From NCBI GenBank assembly GCA_011503125.2, contig WWBZ02000082.1, forward strand, positions 558,001-622,000: DNA of 64,000 nt. The letters run 5' to 3'. This document shows, in pieces, positions 11,472 to 22,974 of the stretch. The translations under genes and the position numbers were made by a program. How positions within the stretch are numbered: the stretch's first letter is position 1; each line of letters opens with the position of its first letter. Source of the DNA: Botryosphaeria dothidea. Taxonomy: Eukaryota > Ascomycota > Dothideomycetes > Botryosphaeriales > Botryosphaeriaceae. The notes beneath the pieces are model-generated. The model did no database searches, was not told the DNA's origin, and was given only the letters and a program-made list of their open reading frames with translations.

Positions 11472-13046
11472 TTACGTCACAACATCAACATCCTGAGCCT
11501 GAGCCTCTTGGATCTCATCTCCATCTGACTTGCCCGGAAGAATGAGCTCCTCCTCCTGAGTCTCGTCGACGAATTTCCTTTCACTGACGTGCTCCTTTCC
11601 AACCGCCCTCTGGCCCTCCTCATGTTTGTACGGGCAGCGCGGATTCGTGCATGGGCTGAACTTGCACTTCGTCTCGAGATGAGTGAACTGACAGTTCGCG
11701 TTGTTGCAATTATCGCCGTAGCGGCAAATTGGCGGCGGGTGCTGAAAAGCGCACTTGGTGTTGTTGCAATTGACCCCGAAACGGCACGGCACCTCTGACT
11801 GAAACGCTGTTTTCTTCGCAGGAGAGTGATGCTTTGCCGTGCATTTGTAGTTCTTGCAGCTGACATCGTAAGAACATTCGTCGTTGAGGTCGACGGTGAT
11901 ACCAGGGGGGCCAGCGGGCGTTTGATGCGCAAAAGGGCAATCGGCGACTTTGCAGTAGGTATTGAACTTGCACATCGTGTCCCACTGGGCTTTGGCCTCA
12001 CCCTTGGCCTCCATATCCATCGTATCACCACCTTCACCATTCGGTGCAGATTGAACACCCTCTCCCATCTCTGTGTCTTGTGGTTGTTGCCTCTTGCTCT
12101 GCTGCGGCCTATTATTCTTGCGTGACGAGTTGTCTACGCGGTCGAACAACGACTTTCCGTTTCCGCGTTGGTTTTTCTGGAATGCCGGGTTGATGAAGGG
12201 TTGCTGCGGTTGAGCATAGCCGGCTGACGCCAACATCTGGCTCATTTGTGCCATCTGCGCCGACATGTTTTCGTACATCTTGAAAGCGTCCATCATCTGG
12301 TTTGGATTTCCTGGCATGCCCATGTTCCCGGCACCGGGCATGCCCATACCGTTGTGCTGCATCCCGTTCAGACCATTCATGATAGCCATGCTGCGGTTTT
12401 GCTGGTGCCGAGGTCCCTTCGGCGGCTCCCGGCCACCGTGCGAGTTGACGCGGCCAACACCTCCGCCGCCTCTTACACGATGGAGGGCAGCGTCACTGGA
12501 GCGATCCATGGCTTTGTTGAGATGTCCGAGCATGCGTTTGTCGCGGTTTCCTTGGTGGCCGTTTCGCATTGCCTTAGGGCCAGTTGGTCTGCAACGCGAG
12601 GTTAGCATGCTGCTGTATTGAGAACAGATCCGCTGGCGAAGTGCTACTAACATTGTGGATTGCGATGCATCACCCATCTCAGCATCCATGCCCAACATTT
12701 CTGTCGATCCTTCGGCGTCAGTAGGCTGTGCTGATGCGCCATGGTCGGTGCCTTGCGTCAACACTCCGCCATTGAGCTGGGCGTTGAGGGCGTGGACCTG
12801 CTCGAAGAGCCATCGTGAGAAGTCCCTCGGCGCAGGGTCATCGGGTGACAGGCTCAGAAGATCGCTAGCCAACTCGGATGCAATTTGCTCTTGGGTCTTG
12901 CCGTTCACCAGCATAAGAATAATGTATTCCGAGAGAGCGGTGTCGTCAGAGCCTCCCGTCGACCAGCCTACCTCTGCGAGCTTGGGCTGGACGACGTTTT
13001 GAATAGCCTCTGCCAGAGGCGTTCCCATCTGCACTTCTGTGGCCAT
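11472..13046 (-). CDS. NAB2: Nuclear polyadenylated-RNA-binding zinc-finger protein (Nab2 / ZC3H14 type)
   Basis: Binds poly(A) tails in the nucleus, limiting tail length and coupling to mRNA export. Exons 13046-12652 and 12588-11472 encode 503 residues. The N-terminal 100 residues (AEAIQNVVQPKLAEVGWS...) resemble the Nab2 PWI-like fold. The middle is Met/Gln/Asn/Gly-rich (NGMGMPGAGNMGMPGN), and a basic patch KKNNRPQQSKRQQ may act in import. Five CCCH fingers follow in tandem: CKFNTYCKVADCPFAH, CSYDVSCKNYKCTAKH, CRFGVNCNNTKCAFQH, CRYGDNCNNANCQFTH and CKFSPCTNPRCPYKH, with spacing C-x5(4)-C-x4-C-x3-H. The tail is acidic. The start at 13046 was chosen because the upstream in-frame extension to 13550 overlaps the promoter of the divergent gene and is low-complexity. 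The 63-bp intron is stop-free and in frame. Confidence 0.92.
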   Translation of the reverse strand: MATEVQMGTPLAEAIQNVVQPKLAEVGWSTGGSDDTALSEYIILMLVNGKTQEQIASELASDLLSLSPDDPAPRDFSRWLFEQVHALNAQLNGGVLTQGTDHGASAQPTDAEGSTEMLGMDAEMGDASQSTMLVALRQRICSQYSSMLTSRCRPTGPKAMRNGHQGNRDKRMLGHLNKAMDRSSDAALHRVRGGGGVGRVNSHGGREPPKGPRHQQNRSMAIMNGLNGMQHNGMGMPGAGNMGMPGNPNQMMDAFKMYENMSAQMAQMSQMLASAGYAQPQQPFINPAFQKNQRGNGKSLFDRVDNSSRKNNRPQQSKRQQPQDTEMGEGVQSAPNGEGGDTMDMEAKGEAKAQWDTMCKFNTYCKVADCPFAHQTPAGPPGITVDLNDECSYDVSCKNYKCTAKHHSPAKKTAFQSEVPCRFGVNCNNTKCAFQHPPPICRYGDNCNNANCQFTHLETKCKFSPCTNPRCPYKHEEGQRAVGKEHVSERKFVDETQEEELILPGKSDGDEIQEAQAQDVDVVT

Positions 13047-13530
13047 GATGGGCGGCGAACGACGTGAATGGGACAAAGAGAGTCGAGGACGGCGCGAGTT
13101 CACCGGAGTGGCGGGCACGTGTGCTGGGGAGGAGCGAGCGCGAGGCGGTGGCGGGGTGTATGGGTAAGTGTGTCGCGGGTGGAAGTGTTGCTTAGAGAAA
13201 GCTTTGCAGCGCGCGGTGTCGACGAAGGAGGAGTAGCGGGCGGAGGTTGCGGGCGGCGACGGCGCTGCTTTGATGTGAGCGTGCGGGCGTGAAGTGCAGC
13301 AATGGGCAGGCGCGGCAGACAAAGCTGCGCCTGGAGCAGCAGTGTGACGGGGGGCCGCCAAGGCGCTAGTGACCGTTACATAAGCGCCGTGCGTTTCCTC
13401 CAGCCTTCGATTCCTCTTCGACCGCCTCACCACCCTCGTCCTCCAACTCCCGGAACCCCAGACGCCACATCCTCTGCATCTTCGCGCACCGCTCTCCTGC
13501 TGTACTCCACGCCTCCAGAGCTTGCACAAG
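13047..13530. promoter_or_regulatory. Bidirectional promoter, NAB2 / SR protein
   Basis: These 484 bp separate two divergent RNA-processing genes (poly(A) binding and splicing), so shared regulation is plausible. The half next to the SR gene is strongly pyrimidine-rich on the plus strand; no TATA box is evident. Confidence 0.55.
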
Positions 13531-14536
13531 ATGTCTGGCCGCGGCGGCACAACTCTCTACGTCACTGGCTTCGGCCACGGTACGCGCGCTCGCGACCTTG
13601 CCTACGAATTCGAACGGTACGTTTACCACGATACGTGAACCCGATCGGTCATCGTCGCCCTCCCCTCGAGCGAACCGGCTCCTCGACACCAGCATCCTAC
13701 CTCCCGCATGCCCCCTCCGATCCGAGACGATCGAACGATCCTACCCCGTGCTTTCCTGTACATAGCTCCGCACTCCCCCCCGGCGCCGTCGGACCATCGA
13801 ACCCGTCATGCTTTCCGTTCCTCCGCAACGCGACAATGATCACCCAGTCTAACATCCACCGAAGGTATGGTCGTCTGGTTCGCTGTGACATTCCTGCTCC
13901 ACGCTCGGCCTCTAGCCGTCTGTAAGTACCTCTTCAGAGCTCCCAGGGATGGACGGACCTAGCTAATAATTATGCCACAGCTTCGCATTCGTTGAGTATG
14001 AGTCTCGCCGTGATGCTGATGATGCCTATCACGAGATGCACAACAAGCGCATCGGTCGCGATGACTTGCTGAAGATCGAGGTACATTCTCAAGCTTCTTC
14101 TCACCCTTTCTGTTGCTAACGGAGCTGCAGTGGGCCCGCACTCCTCCGTCTGCCTCCTGGCGCTTTGACTCCGGCCGTGACCGCCCCCGCAGGCGCGATG
14201 CCTCCCCTCGCCGTGGTCGCAGTGCCACGCCTCCCCGCCGTAGCCGTGGTGACTACTCTCCCCGCAAGGATGACCGTCGCGACCGTGATTACGATCGCCG
14301 TGACCGCGACCGCTCTCGCAGCCCCGACGACCGTGACCGCGATATGAAGGATATCCGCGACCGTGAGGAGGAGGATCGTGAGCGCGACCGTGATCGGGAG
14401 AACGGTACCAACGGCGGTGACAAGCGTGAGTTATCTTCAGTTCTCGAGGAAAGCAAAACCCTTGATATCTAACGTTCCCGCAGGCGAGGAGACTCCTCCT
14501 CCCCCTGCTCATGATGACCTCGACACTGCCGAGTAG
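13531..14536 (+). CDS. SR-type splicing factor with one RRM
   Basis: Five exons: 13531-13616, 13865-13921, 13981-14080, 14131-14425 and 14484-14536, giving 196 residues. The RRM has RNP2-like TTLYVTGFG at residues 7-15 and RNP1-like LFAFVEYES around residue 48-56. It is followed by IEWARTPPSASWRFDSGRDR and an arginine-rich tail with RS/RD repeats (RDRDRSRSPDDRDRD), then TPPPPAHDDLDTAE. This is the layout of fungal Srp1/Srp2-like SR proteins that bind exonic enhancers and recruit the spliceosome; the RS repeats are kinase targets in the family. Introns are 248, 59, 50 and 58 bp. The large first intron is unusual for this window and could host regulated splicing, which is common for SR genes, but no such signal was identified. 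Confidence 0.88.
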
Positions 14537-16011
14537 AGAGGTCAAGTGTTGGCTATACCCCTGGTAACTAACTTTTGGCAAATTCTATGGGTGGGTTGAA
14601 AAGTTTCTACCTGATAATGTTTTCAGGTCTCGTATACGGGCAACTGCGACCTTTGGCTTTTCCTTATCACAATCTGCGGCGTCCCTTCAAGATTGATGCA
14701 CCCTTAGTTTCGATCGAGCGGTACGGTACGGAATTTACGGTTCACCGACTTAGTCCTTAGCGGAATCGCCCACGTCGGACGACTCGGTTTTCTTTTTGCC
14801 TGCTTCAAACACATTCAACACCCCGACACCATCCGATGCGAATTGACCGATCCTGACCACCGTTGGCGATAAGACTGCTAGTAACTACAGAGTGATTCGA
14901 GACTTCCATGTTATGACCTCGGTGCCACAAGGGATGTGATCACTCATGATTGTACAGGCTCGGCTTCCGATCCTGGCGCCTGGCCGAGAAGCCATTTGAG
15001 GTGTGCGCACCCGGCCGGGATTGGTTACCTCATGTACTGCAGCTAAGAGTCAAGTCGCTCTGGTCCCGTGAGCTACATCCTGGACCGGGTGTGCAATACA
15101 TACCCTCCTGTGGTTTTTCCGGCCAGGCCCGCCCTCCTAGTTCCCTATTCGCCCACCTGGGAAAGCCAAAGTTCGAGACGACTCATTCCCCCGTGACCGC
15201 CAATCTCCCTCCACCATTCGACACCGCCTTCCTTCGACATGCACCTACCCGAAGTTTCCCGTACCCTTCGCCCAGCTCCCGCCAATCGGAATCGATCTCC
15301 ATTCACCCTCTTATCACCTCACGCCGCTCCAAATCCTCTTCACCGATGTTCCGCAGGTTGTACCTAGTCTGCGGCAGATCTTTTGTATTCCTATCTAGTA
15401 GGTGCATTCCCCCAGCACGCTAATATCAAGCAAGTACGCCAGGCAAAACTCAATCCATGCGTCGTCTTCCAGCCCCATCAATGCCTTCAGGAGCATTTAC
15501 ACCTATTCTTCATCGCTCCTTATCCTTCTGAAATATTTCAGCAGAGTGAGCGGAACCCACCGATAAGTGGGCGTGACGTCTTCTTCGTGTTCTCCCCAAG
15601 CTACGCGATTGCTGCGATAAGTGAGCTACCACCACCTTGGCGAAAGGCCCAGACCTACAGACCAATCTTTGAGTCCACCGAGGAGTCGTACTCAGAATTT
15701 GAGGGGTCTTCTTGCAGTTCCGACTTGATATTGTCTGACTTTTAAGGTCTCGGGACCGAATTGCACAAACAATTCTCCCTTCACGTCTTGGTTGGTTCTG
15801 TCGTTTGCGTTCTTACATGCCTTTGAGGCACTCAAAGGTCTTTCTTTTATCTTTGTTCTTGACCGCTTCATTCTGCAATATTCTGATTAATTCGATTTTG
15901 CAAACCTATGACATTGGTAGAGCATGAATGATGAAAAGTAATCTGAATGCAGACATGATCCTTATCGAGACAATAACAGTCCTTCGCTCAAACGAGTCTT
16001 ACTCACAATGC

Positions 16012-16016
<5 letters not shown>
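14537..16016. other. Intergenic, no supported gene
   Basis: Contains the 3' flank of the SR gene. An open frame from about 15383 to 15745 ends in an acidic Ser-rich stretch (STEESYSEFEGSSCSSD) but begins at a TTG, lacks a convincing ATG exon and matches nothing recognised. A pyrimidine-rich leader-like stretch precedes ATG 15345, whose frame is short. I consider this unproven. Confidence 0.35.

Positions 16017-16063
<47 letters not shown>
16017..16063. repeat. (AC)n microsatellite, 47 bp
   Basis: Uninterrupted AC dinucleotide run of about 23 units ending 34 bp past the stop codon of the minus-strand DPH7 gene, so it should lie in that gene's 3' UTR, where it would be transcribed as UG repeats. 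Confidence 0.97.
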
Positions 16064-16066
<3 letters not shown>

Positions 16067-16097
16067 TCCCAACAGTTGTCCTCTTCCTGTCATTCGC

Positions 16098-17484
16098 TCA
16101 CCACTTCCAAACCGCCAGCAACCGGTCGTAGAAACTCGTGCTCACCACCTTCCGCCCGTTGCTGCCCTGCTGCACGTCGCTGCCGTAATTCATGCTCTGA
16201 TGCTCTTCAAACTTTGCCAACACCTCAAACTCCCATGCCAGCTCCCCTTCTCGCGCGTCACCCGCGCCCTCCAGTCGCAGGATCCGCGCACCCGCGTGCA
16301 TACAGCTAGCTAGGATGGTGAATTCTGTCCGCCGCGCGCGAGGGGTGGTGGTAGCTTTCGTAATGTCCTTGAGACGCCATACCCCGCCGCCGAGGTTGAG
16401 TTCGGCCAGGAGCGTCGGGCGGCGCGAGAAGGACGTGCTGCTCGGCAGGGAGAACAGCCGGATGTGGTCGTCGTAGCTGCCGGTCAGCAGCAGCAGCGGG
16501 CGTCTTTCGTCGCCCTCGTCCTCGTCCGCGGGAGATGTGAGCGGCAGGATGGCCGTCACGCCGGCGAAGTGCGTCTTCCGGTCCTGCCATTGGATGGGCG
16601 GTGGGGACTCCGATGCCGCGGCGAGGAGGGCCGGGCCGGTGGCGGGCGTTATGGTGGGTAGGGTGATGCAGGCGAGGAGGCTGTCGTCGCCGCCGGTGAG
16701 GAGTGAGGTGCCCGTGGGCGTGAAGGCGATGAACCATGCTTCGAGGGAGTGCGAGTGGAGGAGGGTGAGAGTTGAAGTCGAGTCACCGGGGTCGGTGGGT
16801 TCGGTGGTGGATGTGGTGAGGGTTTGCGTGTCGCAGAGGTAGATGTTGCCGTCCGAGACGGCGAGGCCGGCGATGCCGGAGATGAGCGGGTGCCAGGTGA
16901 AGTAGGTGATGAGGGAAGTGGTGGGGAACAGTTGGAGGACGTTGAGGAGGCTTGTCTCTGTGGGAGAGACGCGGTAGAGGGCGAGGGAGCCTGTGGAGGT
17001 TGCAGCGCCGAGGAGGAGTGGGGCGTTGTGGCTTGCAGGGGCGAAGTGGATGTCGAATATGGCGAAGGGGGTCGGGAGTTCGTGTTGCAATGTTCTGACG
17101 AATTGTCAGTTTTAAAGTCGTGAATAGAAGAATCGGTTCCTACTTTGATACTCGTGCGTTTGGTGGTCATGAAGACCACGCATACAGAGAGCGATGTGGG
17201 AGCAGATGCAAGTTTGAAGACGAAAGAATGATGATCATTTGGTTGATGAGAGAAATTGAGATGGTGCCTTACACTTCATCTCCATCAAGTTTGAACAGTA
17301 GCAGACTACCGGTTCTCTGCTGTGGCTGTCCGTGTGACGTAGCTGTAGATTCCTCATTGATCTGGTCCTTCTTCTCCAAATAGTAAGTACCGACGACGAA
17401 GAGCTCGGGGTGGCCCGGTACGAATTCAATGCAGCTTGGTGGAATGTCCAGTATCAAGGAGCGAGTTGATTTGATCGACGCCAT
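16098..17484 (-). CDS. DPH7: Diphthamide biosynthesis protein 7 (diphthine methyl esterase, WD repeat)
   Basis: Removes a methyl group from the diphthine methyl ester intermediate on EF2 so that final amidation to diphthamide can occur. Exons 17484-17273 and 17094-16098 (intron 178 bp) give 402 residues; joining at GT|A makes DGDEVTLQHELPTPFAIFD. WD-repeat-like units are spread through the protein: FAIFDIHFAP, YFTWHP...IAGLAVSDGNIYLCD, EAWFIAFTPTGTSLLTGGDDS, LLLLTGSYDDHIRLFSLPS. The C-terminal EEHQSMNYGSDVQ followed by VVSTSFYDRLLAVWKW is the most diagnostic part for the DPH7/WDR85 family. Several proteins share WD repeats, so the C-terminal signature carries the call. The 3' flank has a long (AC)n run. 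Confidence 0.83.
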
Positions 17485-18503
17485 GGTTTCAGATCATGCA
17501 ACCGCGAACTGTATAGTTCGTTTAAAGTTTTCCCGATTCGACTGCCGCAGAAGTTGCTGTTGTGCTGCTTATATCCCGGGAAAGTCGAGGCTGGTCGTTC
17601 CAGTTCGCTTCCTCAAATTTCTACCATTTCCATAAACAGCTTAGCGGCGGACGGCCCGCATGATGCCTGAACAGGCCTCTAAAATGACGACATGAGTTTG
17701 CACGGCGCAACAACCGTTTGTCTTCATCGTCTGTTTTGTAAGCTTAGGGAAGAACTGGTCTAGACAGAATTCAAAGGAATGGACCCTGCGTGGCGTAATT
17801 CGCTCTCAGGAACCTTATTCTTGCGCACAGCCTTCCAACACGACACGGGGAAAGCTTGGTCAATCGATTTGCTCATCATCCGATCAAGTACTTTTATCTT
17901 TATTCTACCGTCCCTCCAACAAGCGAGGGACCTTTTACTAGAGAGCAAACCCAGAAAGTATTTGTGGTCACGGTCATGGCACTTTACAAATGTATGCATC
18001 GGAGCAAACAAATGTTAGCAGCTCCCCATCACTCTCTTGCCCGAAGTATGGCGGAAATGACAACAATTTGCAAAGAAGTGTAATAAATAAAAGTGTATGT
18101 ACCCCAGTCTGCAAATTTTCGTTGTTTTTCTCTGCTCAGGTGTCCTTTCCCTTTGGATGTAGGCATCTAAGGGAGGCACGCGAAGCACGCAGTAATACAT
18201 GCATTTGAGGGTGAGAATACGCTTTGTGTGCTGCCGGACGGGTTCACATTATCATCGTTTGGTGTGCTCATAGTATCATTAACTTATTGGAGTAATTGCC
18301 GAAGCAGTCCTACCACGAGCAGCCGGATGAGAGCGGAATAGTGTTAAGAGTAAAGGTAGAAAAAGCGGTAATGCCGACCGCAAGAAAAACACCGCTTCAC
18401 CCACAGAACTCAAAATATTCGTTTTATACAGGTAGTCATGAAAGGAGATAATGCCGCATGTCCCAGTTCGCACATTTTAATTTTTTTTTCTTCGTCGCCA
18501 AAT
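17485..18503. other. Intergenic, DPH7 promoter and PHB2 3' flank
   Basis: No gene is seen; open frames are short and A/T-rich with no recognisable product. A T run lies just past the PHB2 stop at 18480-18489, consistent with a 3' UTR. Confidence 0.4.
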
Positions 18504-19622
18504 TTACTTCGAGCTCTCCGCTGACTTGTTCACGTTCAAGCCTAGGCCAGTCGAGTCGAGGTAGACCTTGTTGGCACTGGTCTGCAGGATGTTGGCAACC
18601 TGCCTGGCGTTCTCGAACTCCCTCAGATCGACGTAGCTGCGCGACTTCTTGATGGCATCACCAATGAGCTCTGCAGAGCGAGCCTCACCCTGAGCGCGAA
18701 CGATGGCAGCCTGCTTCTCTTGACGAGCCTTGTCGACGACGAAGGCGGCACGCTGAGCCTCCTGCTGAGCGACCTGTTTGGCTTCGACCGCGGCAGTGAA
18801 TTCGGGGGAGAAGGCAAGGTGCTACACAAGAGACAGTCAGTTTATGGAAACGAAAGAGCGTAATAGCTGGGGGGTTTTCATGCTTACGGTCAACGAAACA
18901 TCGTCAAGCATAATGTTGAAGCGAGCAGCTCTCCGAACCAAGTTGTCCCTCACGAGCCTGCTGACATTCTCACGCTGGGTGATGAGCTGGCTGGCATTGA
19001 ACTGAGCAACAACGCTCTTAAGAACTTCGTTCACAATGGATGGTAGCACGCGCTCATCGTAGTCGGTGCCTAGAGTGCGGTAGATCTGCGGCAGTGCGTC
19101 GACGCGCGGGCGGGACAGCACACGGCAGGTGATGTTGACCATCTGAAGATCCTTTGTACCGGTGAGGGATGCGACATTGCGGGGCTTTGCGCGCACGTCG
19201 TAGGTAATGGGAGTCTCGAACCACGGAATGCGGAAATGCGTGCCTGGATAGCGGAGGCAAACATGTCAGCATGCGGAAACATTGGAACAGGGAAAAATGG
19301 GTTGATAGTACCTTCATTGTAGATATCCTTGCCCACGCCTCCTAGCCTGGTGTACTTGATTGCGCGGTGACCTCCGTCGACTGGATACGATTGTTAGCTT
19401 CATGATGAAAGCAACAACAGGGCTCAGAGGATTTGGGCACGCACCGTTGAACAGGGCATTGTTGATGACCACAGCGGCACCACCAATGGTCAGAAGGAGA
19501 CCAAGGCCAGCGAAAGCACCCTTGGGTGGACCGCCGCCGCCGCCGCCAAACCTGCGGCCCTGCTGCTGGGCCTGCACCAGGCGGCGCTGCAGGTTCCGCC
19601 ACGTCTCTTGCGGGTCGGCCAT
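18504..19622 (-). CDS. PHB2: Prohibitin-2
   Basis: Inner-membrane mitochondrial protein that forms ring complexes with prohibitin-1, stabilising newly made respiratory-chain proteins and regulating the m-AAA protease. Exons 19622-19445, 19380-19312, 19243-18888 and 18821-18504 encode 306 residues (yeast Phb2 310). A glycine-rich N-terminus ([17 protein letters not shown]) precedes one membrane anchor ([19 protein letters not shown]). The PHB/SPFH domain follows: [54 protein letters not shown] and [33 protein letters not shown]-terminal helix ([22 protein letters not shown]) forms the coiled coil used for ring assembly. Introns are 64, 68 and 66 bp. Prohibitin-1 is not in this window. Confidence 0.95.
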
Positions 19623-20926
19623 GGCGTTTGGTCGGATGGATGCGGAGCGTTGAGGTGATGAGCTCGGTCGGAGGAGTTGGCTGTGGCGGGAGAGGGGGCG
19701 CGGCAGAGAGGCGGAATGCGGCGGGCAGGCAATGGCGCAGAGCTTGGGCGAATGGTGATGCTCACGATGGAGTCGTCGCTCTCGTGCGGTCTGTGCTCCT
19801 TCCCGCCGGAACAAAAAGTGGCCGATCACTCGCCCGCCCGCCCACGCCCACGCCCACGCCTGCCTCAACGCCTGCCTCACTGCCTGCCTCCGCTGCCTGC
19901 TCCTCACCCACCAACGTACTTCTTCTTCTCTCTTGGCTGACAAACTCCAGATCACGGACTACTAGTGCTTGAATCTGGCGTTCTGTCCTGCGTCGATGAT
20001 GTGCTTGTCACGAAAGTCTATTTCCCTGCCAGAGTGTCCCCACCCAGGCCTATTTTCTACACTCTCTTCTTTCCTCGACTTCTTTGCAATCTCTGTCAAA
20101 TGATTACCAACTATGTTCTCCGCTGTCACCAGATATTCATCTGACTCTCATATACTTTCGCTTCTTTCGTATACTTCTCGTACCCCTCTTCCGAGCCGCG
20201 AAGCCATTTAGACTCCAGCTTAACCCAACGACCGATTGTGTCTCCGCCCGTCGATCTTACCTTTGACGTTTCTCCTTCCCCAGATTGACTCTGACACTAC
20301 TTTAATGACAGGAGTACAGGCCGCCTGCCGCAGTACTGTGCTCAGGAATCGGTCCGCCAGTTCAACTCCAAGCAGACACCCGTGTGTGGACACGGCACTA
20401 TACGAGAGAATTCTGTAAATCTCGCCAGTTGTAAATTCTCCATTGAAGACTCTATGACGAAAATGGCCAACATTATGACTATTTTGTCCGCGTCGAACGC
20501 TGGTAGCTCTCGGCTGATCGCGGTACTGTGAGCTTCCGTACTGCCTTCCGAGATCTCCACGCTCTTTCACTTTTTTGCCACCTTAACCATATCAGTCCGC
20601 CCATGACTGAGTTTCCGGCAGTTTCCGAGTGTTCAACACCATGATCACTTCTTCGATGACATCTGTACAACATCTCCAAGTGCGTATAAGTAATTGCTTG
20701 CTCCACTTCCGAGTAATTGCCGGGTTAAATTTAGCAGTAACTATAACCATGTACACCAAGCCACGACTAACACGCAGTGAAGACGGGGGAAGAAGGTAAG
20801 AAACGAAACAAATCGTGGACACTTTATTCACTCTAGCCTCTCCTTTCATGAAACTGCTTCTACAGCCGCTGACTTCATTCCGCATGAAACATTGTATCAA
20901 CACTCATGGCCAGAACTACGGTGACG
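19623..20926. other. Intergenic between divergent PHB2 and the glycine-rich gene
   Basis: 1.4 kb without a recognisable gene. The PHB2-proximal 300 bp is GC-rich with a small repeat of CGCCCACGCC near 19845-19860; the remainder is A/T-richer and has only short unrelated frames. Confidence 0.4.
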
Positions 20927-20933
20927 TATAAAA
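20927..20933 (+). promoter_or_regulatory. TATA box of the glycine-rich secreted protein gene
   Basis: TATAAAA lies 98 bp upstream of the ATG at 21031, a spacing normal for a fungal core promoter. TATA boxes are typical of regulated rather than housekeeping fungal genes. Confidence 0.55.
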
Positions 20934-21030
20934 TGCAGGCCTCATCATGGCCACCTTCGTTTTCTTTCTATCAAATCATTCAAGATCAGGATCTTGACTT
21001 CGTGTTTTCGTCCTATCCTTTCATTCATTG

Positions 21031-22974
21031 ATGTCATTCACTATGCAGAGTCTTCTGCTATCCACTCTCTTGACTATCAGCGCTGTGGTCGCTGAGTTTT
21101 GCCCAAGCAAAAGCGCTTCACGATACCTTTACCCGAATCAATTCCCTGACTGTGCATGTAAGTCTCAGGCCGAAATATTGGCGTTTGAGAATCGATCCTT
21201 TTAGAACCCATCCACCTTCCTAAGCCTCCACTTTGCCCCCTTCTCGCACTACTCTGGCCACCTCATAAACAACCAGCCGCGTCTAACTATCTGAATAGGC
21301 CAAGAATCCTCACCCGGCGACATCATTCAGCTAGCCGAATGCTCCAAGAATATCCGAAACAGCGGTAATGGAGACCAGTACTTCGCCCTCTTCATCCTCG
21401 CCGAGGATCAGCACCTCACGAGCATCGGCGGGCCATACGGCTACTGCCTCGCGTGGGCGTGCCCGCTGCCGGCGGGGACGACCTTCTCGTTCGACGAGCG
21501 CGTCGTGTCGCTGTTCTGGGACTCGCCGACGTCGGGTTACATCCAGGGCGACGCGTCCAACTGCATCAAGGACCCCAACTCGGGCGCGTGCGGCGGCGAG
21601 GTCTCGGGCTCCGGCCAGTTCGTCCAGGGCGCCACCAACCTGCAGATCGACAACGAGGGCAACGGCCAGGTCGGCTGCGGCACCCCCAACTACTCGCCGT
21701 GCGGCTTCGAGCTCGACGGCGTCGGCGTCGGCTCCTGGAACACCAATCCCCAGGACGTCCAACCGCAGGCCGCTGCCACTCAGTGCTGGAAGGGCAACGA
21801 CCCGCAGCGGCAGCAGCAGCCCGTCGGCACGCTTGATGAGTACATTTGCGTTCCGCAGCCCGACCAGGGAACTGGTGGTGGCGGCGGTTTTGGCGGTGGA
21901 GGCATCGGCGGCGGCGGCGGAGGTGGTGGTGGAATCGGCGGAGGAAGAGGAGGATTTGGAGGCGGCCTGACGAACACCGGTACCGGCACCGGCACTGGTG
22001 GTGGTTTTTCGAATCTCCAGAACCCCAACGGCTTTGGCGGCGGCACCTCGAACCAACGGTTGCAAGGTCTGGGCAATGGCGGCGGCAGCGGCGGCAGTCA
22101 GCTATCGGCCCTGCAAGATGCGCAGAACCCTAATCAGCTGGGCAACGGCGCCAGCCTTATGCAGACGAATGGCGGCGGTGGTGGCGTCGGCACTGGCAGC
22201 AACCTCATTCAGAACAGCGGTGCTCAGCCCAATCAGTTCGGTGGAACCAACCAGCAGAACTGGCAGAACAGAGGCGGTTTCGGCGGAGGAAGTGGTGGAT
22301 TTGGCGGTGGCGGAGCTGGCGGCGGTCTCCAAAACTTCTGCGGAGGCGGAGGAGGTGGTGGTTTTGGCGGCTCGCTGCAAAGCTTGAACCTTGGTGGTAG
22401 TCGAGGCCAGACCCAGGCCACCGGCGCCGGTGGCGGTGGTACCCAGTTGCTCAATACTGGCTCCAACACGAACCAGCAGGTCAACGTCAACCAGCTTGGG
22501 GGCGCCGGCGCGAGTCTCCTGCAGAGCGGCGCAAATGGCGGGAGTGGCAGCCAGCTTCAGAATGCTGGCGTCGGCAATACTCAGCAACTGCAGACCTTCG
22601 GCGGCGGCGGCGGCAGCAGCAGCGGCATTCGGAACCAAAATGGCTTCGGAAACAGGCCAGTTGGTGGCGGTAGTGTCATGAGAACTGGAGGTGCTGGGTT
22701 CGGCAACACCGGTGGAGGTGGATTCGGGAACACTGGAGGCGGTTTTGGAGGCGGCGGGGCTGGGGGAGGAAGTGCATATGGCCAATGCCCGTACAGTATT
22801 ACTTTACAAGGTCTTGGTGGCGGAGGGGGAACAAGCCAGCTTGGCGGAGGACAAAACTTCGGATCCAGTCTGGCGCAGAATCAAGGAGGTGGTGGAGGTG
22901 GAGGTACGGGCGTTGGCGGTTCGGGAATTAGCCCTAACGCCCAGCCCAATCATGGCACTGGTGGCTCTGGTTGA
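21031..22974 (+). CDS. Secreted glycine-rich protein with Cys-containing N-terminal domain
   Basis: Exons 21031-21157 and 21299-22974 (intron 141 bp) give 600 residues. Residues 1-21 form a signal peptide (MSFTMQSLLLSTLLTISAVVA, cleavage before EF). Residues 22-260 form a compact domain with about a dozen cysteines (FCPSKSASRYLYPNQFPDC, GGPYGYCLAWACPLPAGTTF, GQVGCGTPNYSPCGFELDG, TQCWKG, YICVPQ). From about residue 275 to the end is a low-complexity region dominated by Gly, Asn, Gln and Ser, with runs such as GGGGGGGGIGGG, two lone cysteines and no membrane anchor or clear GPI signal. It is likely a cell-wall or extracellular-matrix protein. I do not recognise the N-terminal domain family. Confidence 0.8.

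Noticed and set aside
13047..13550. 168-codon N-terminal extension of the NAB2 frame
   Set aside because: It overlaps the divergent promoter and first exon of the SR gene, is low-complexity, and Nab2-like sequence begins at the ATG 13046.
21331..22785. Minus-strand frames (244 and 227 codons) opposite the glycine-rich gene
   Set aside because: Antisense of GGN repeats gives Ala/Pro/Thr-rich frames without biological signal; the plus strand has the signal peptide and cysteines.
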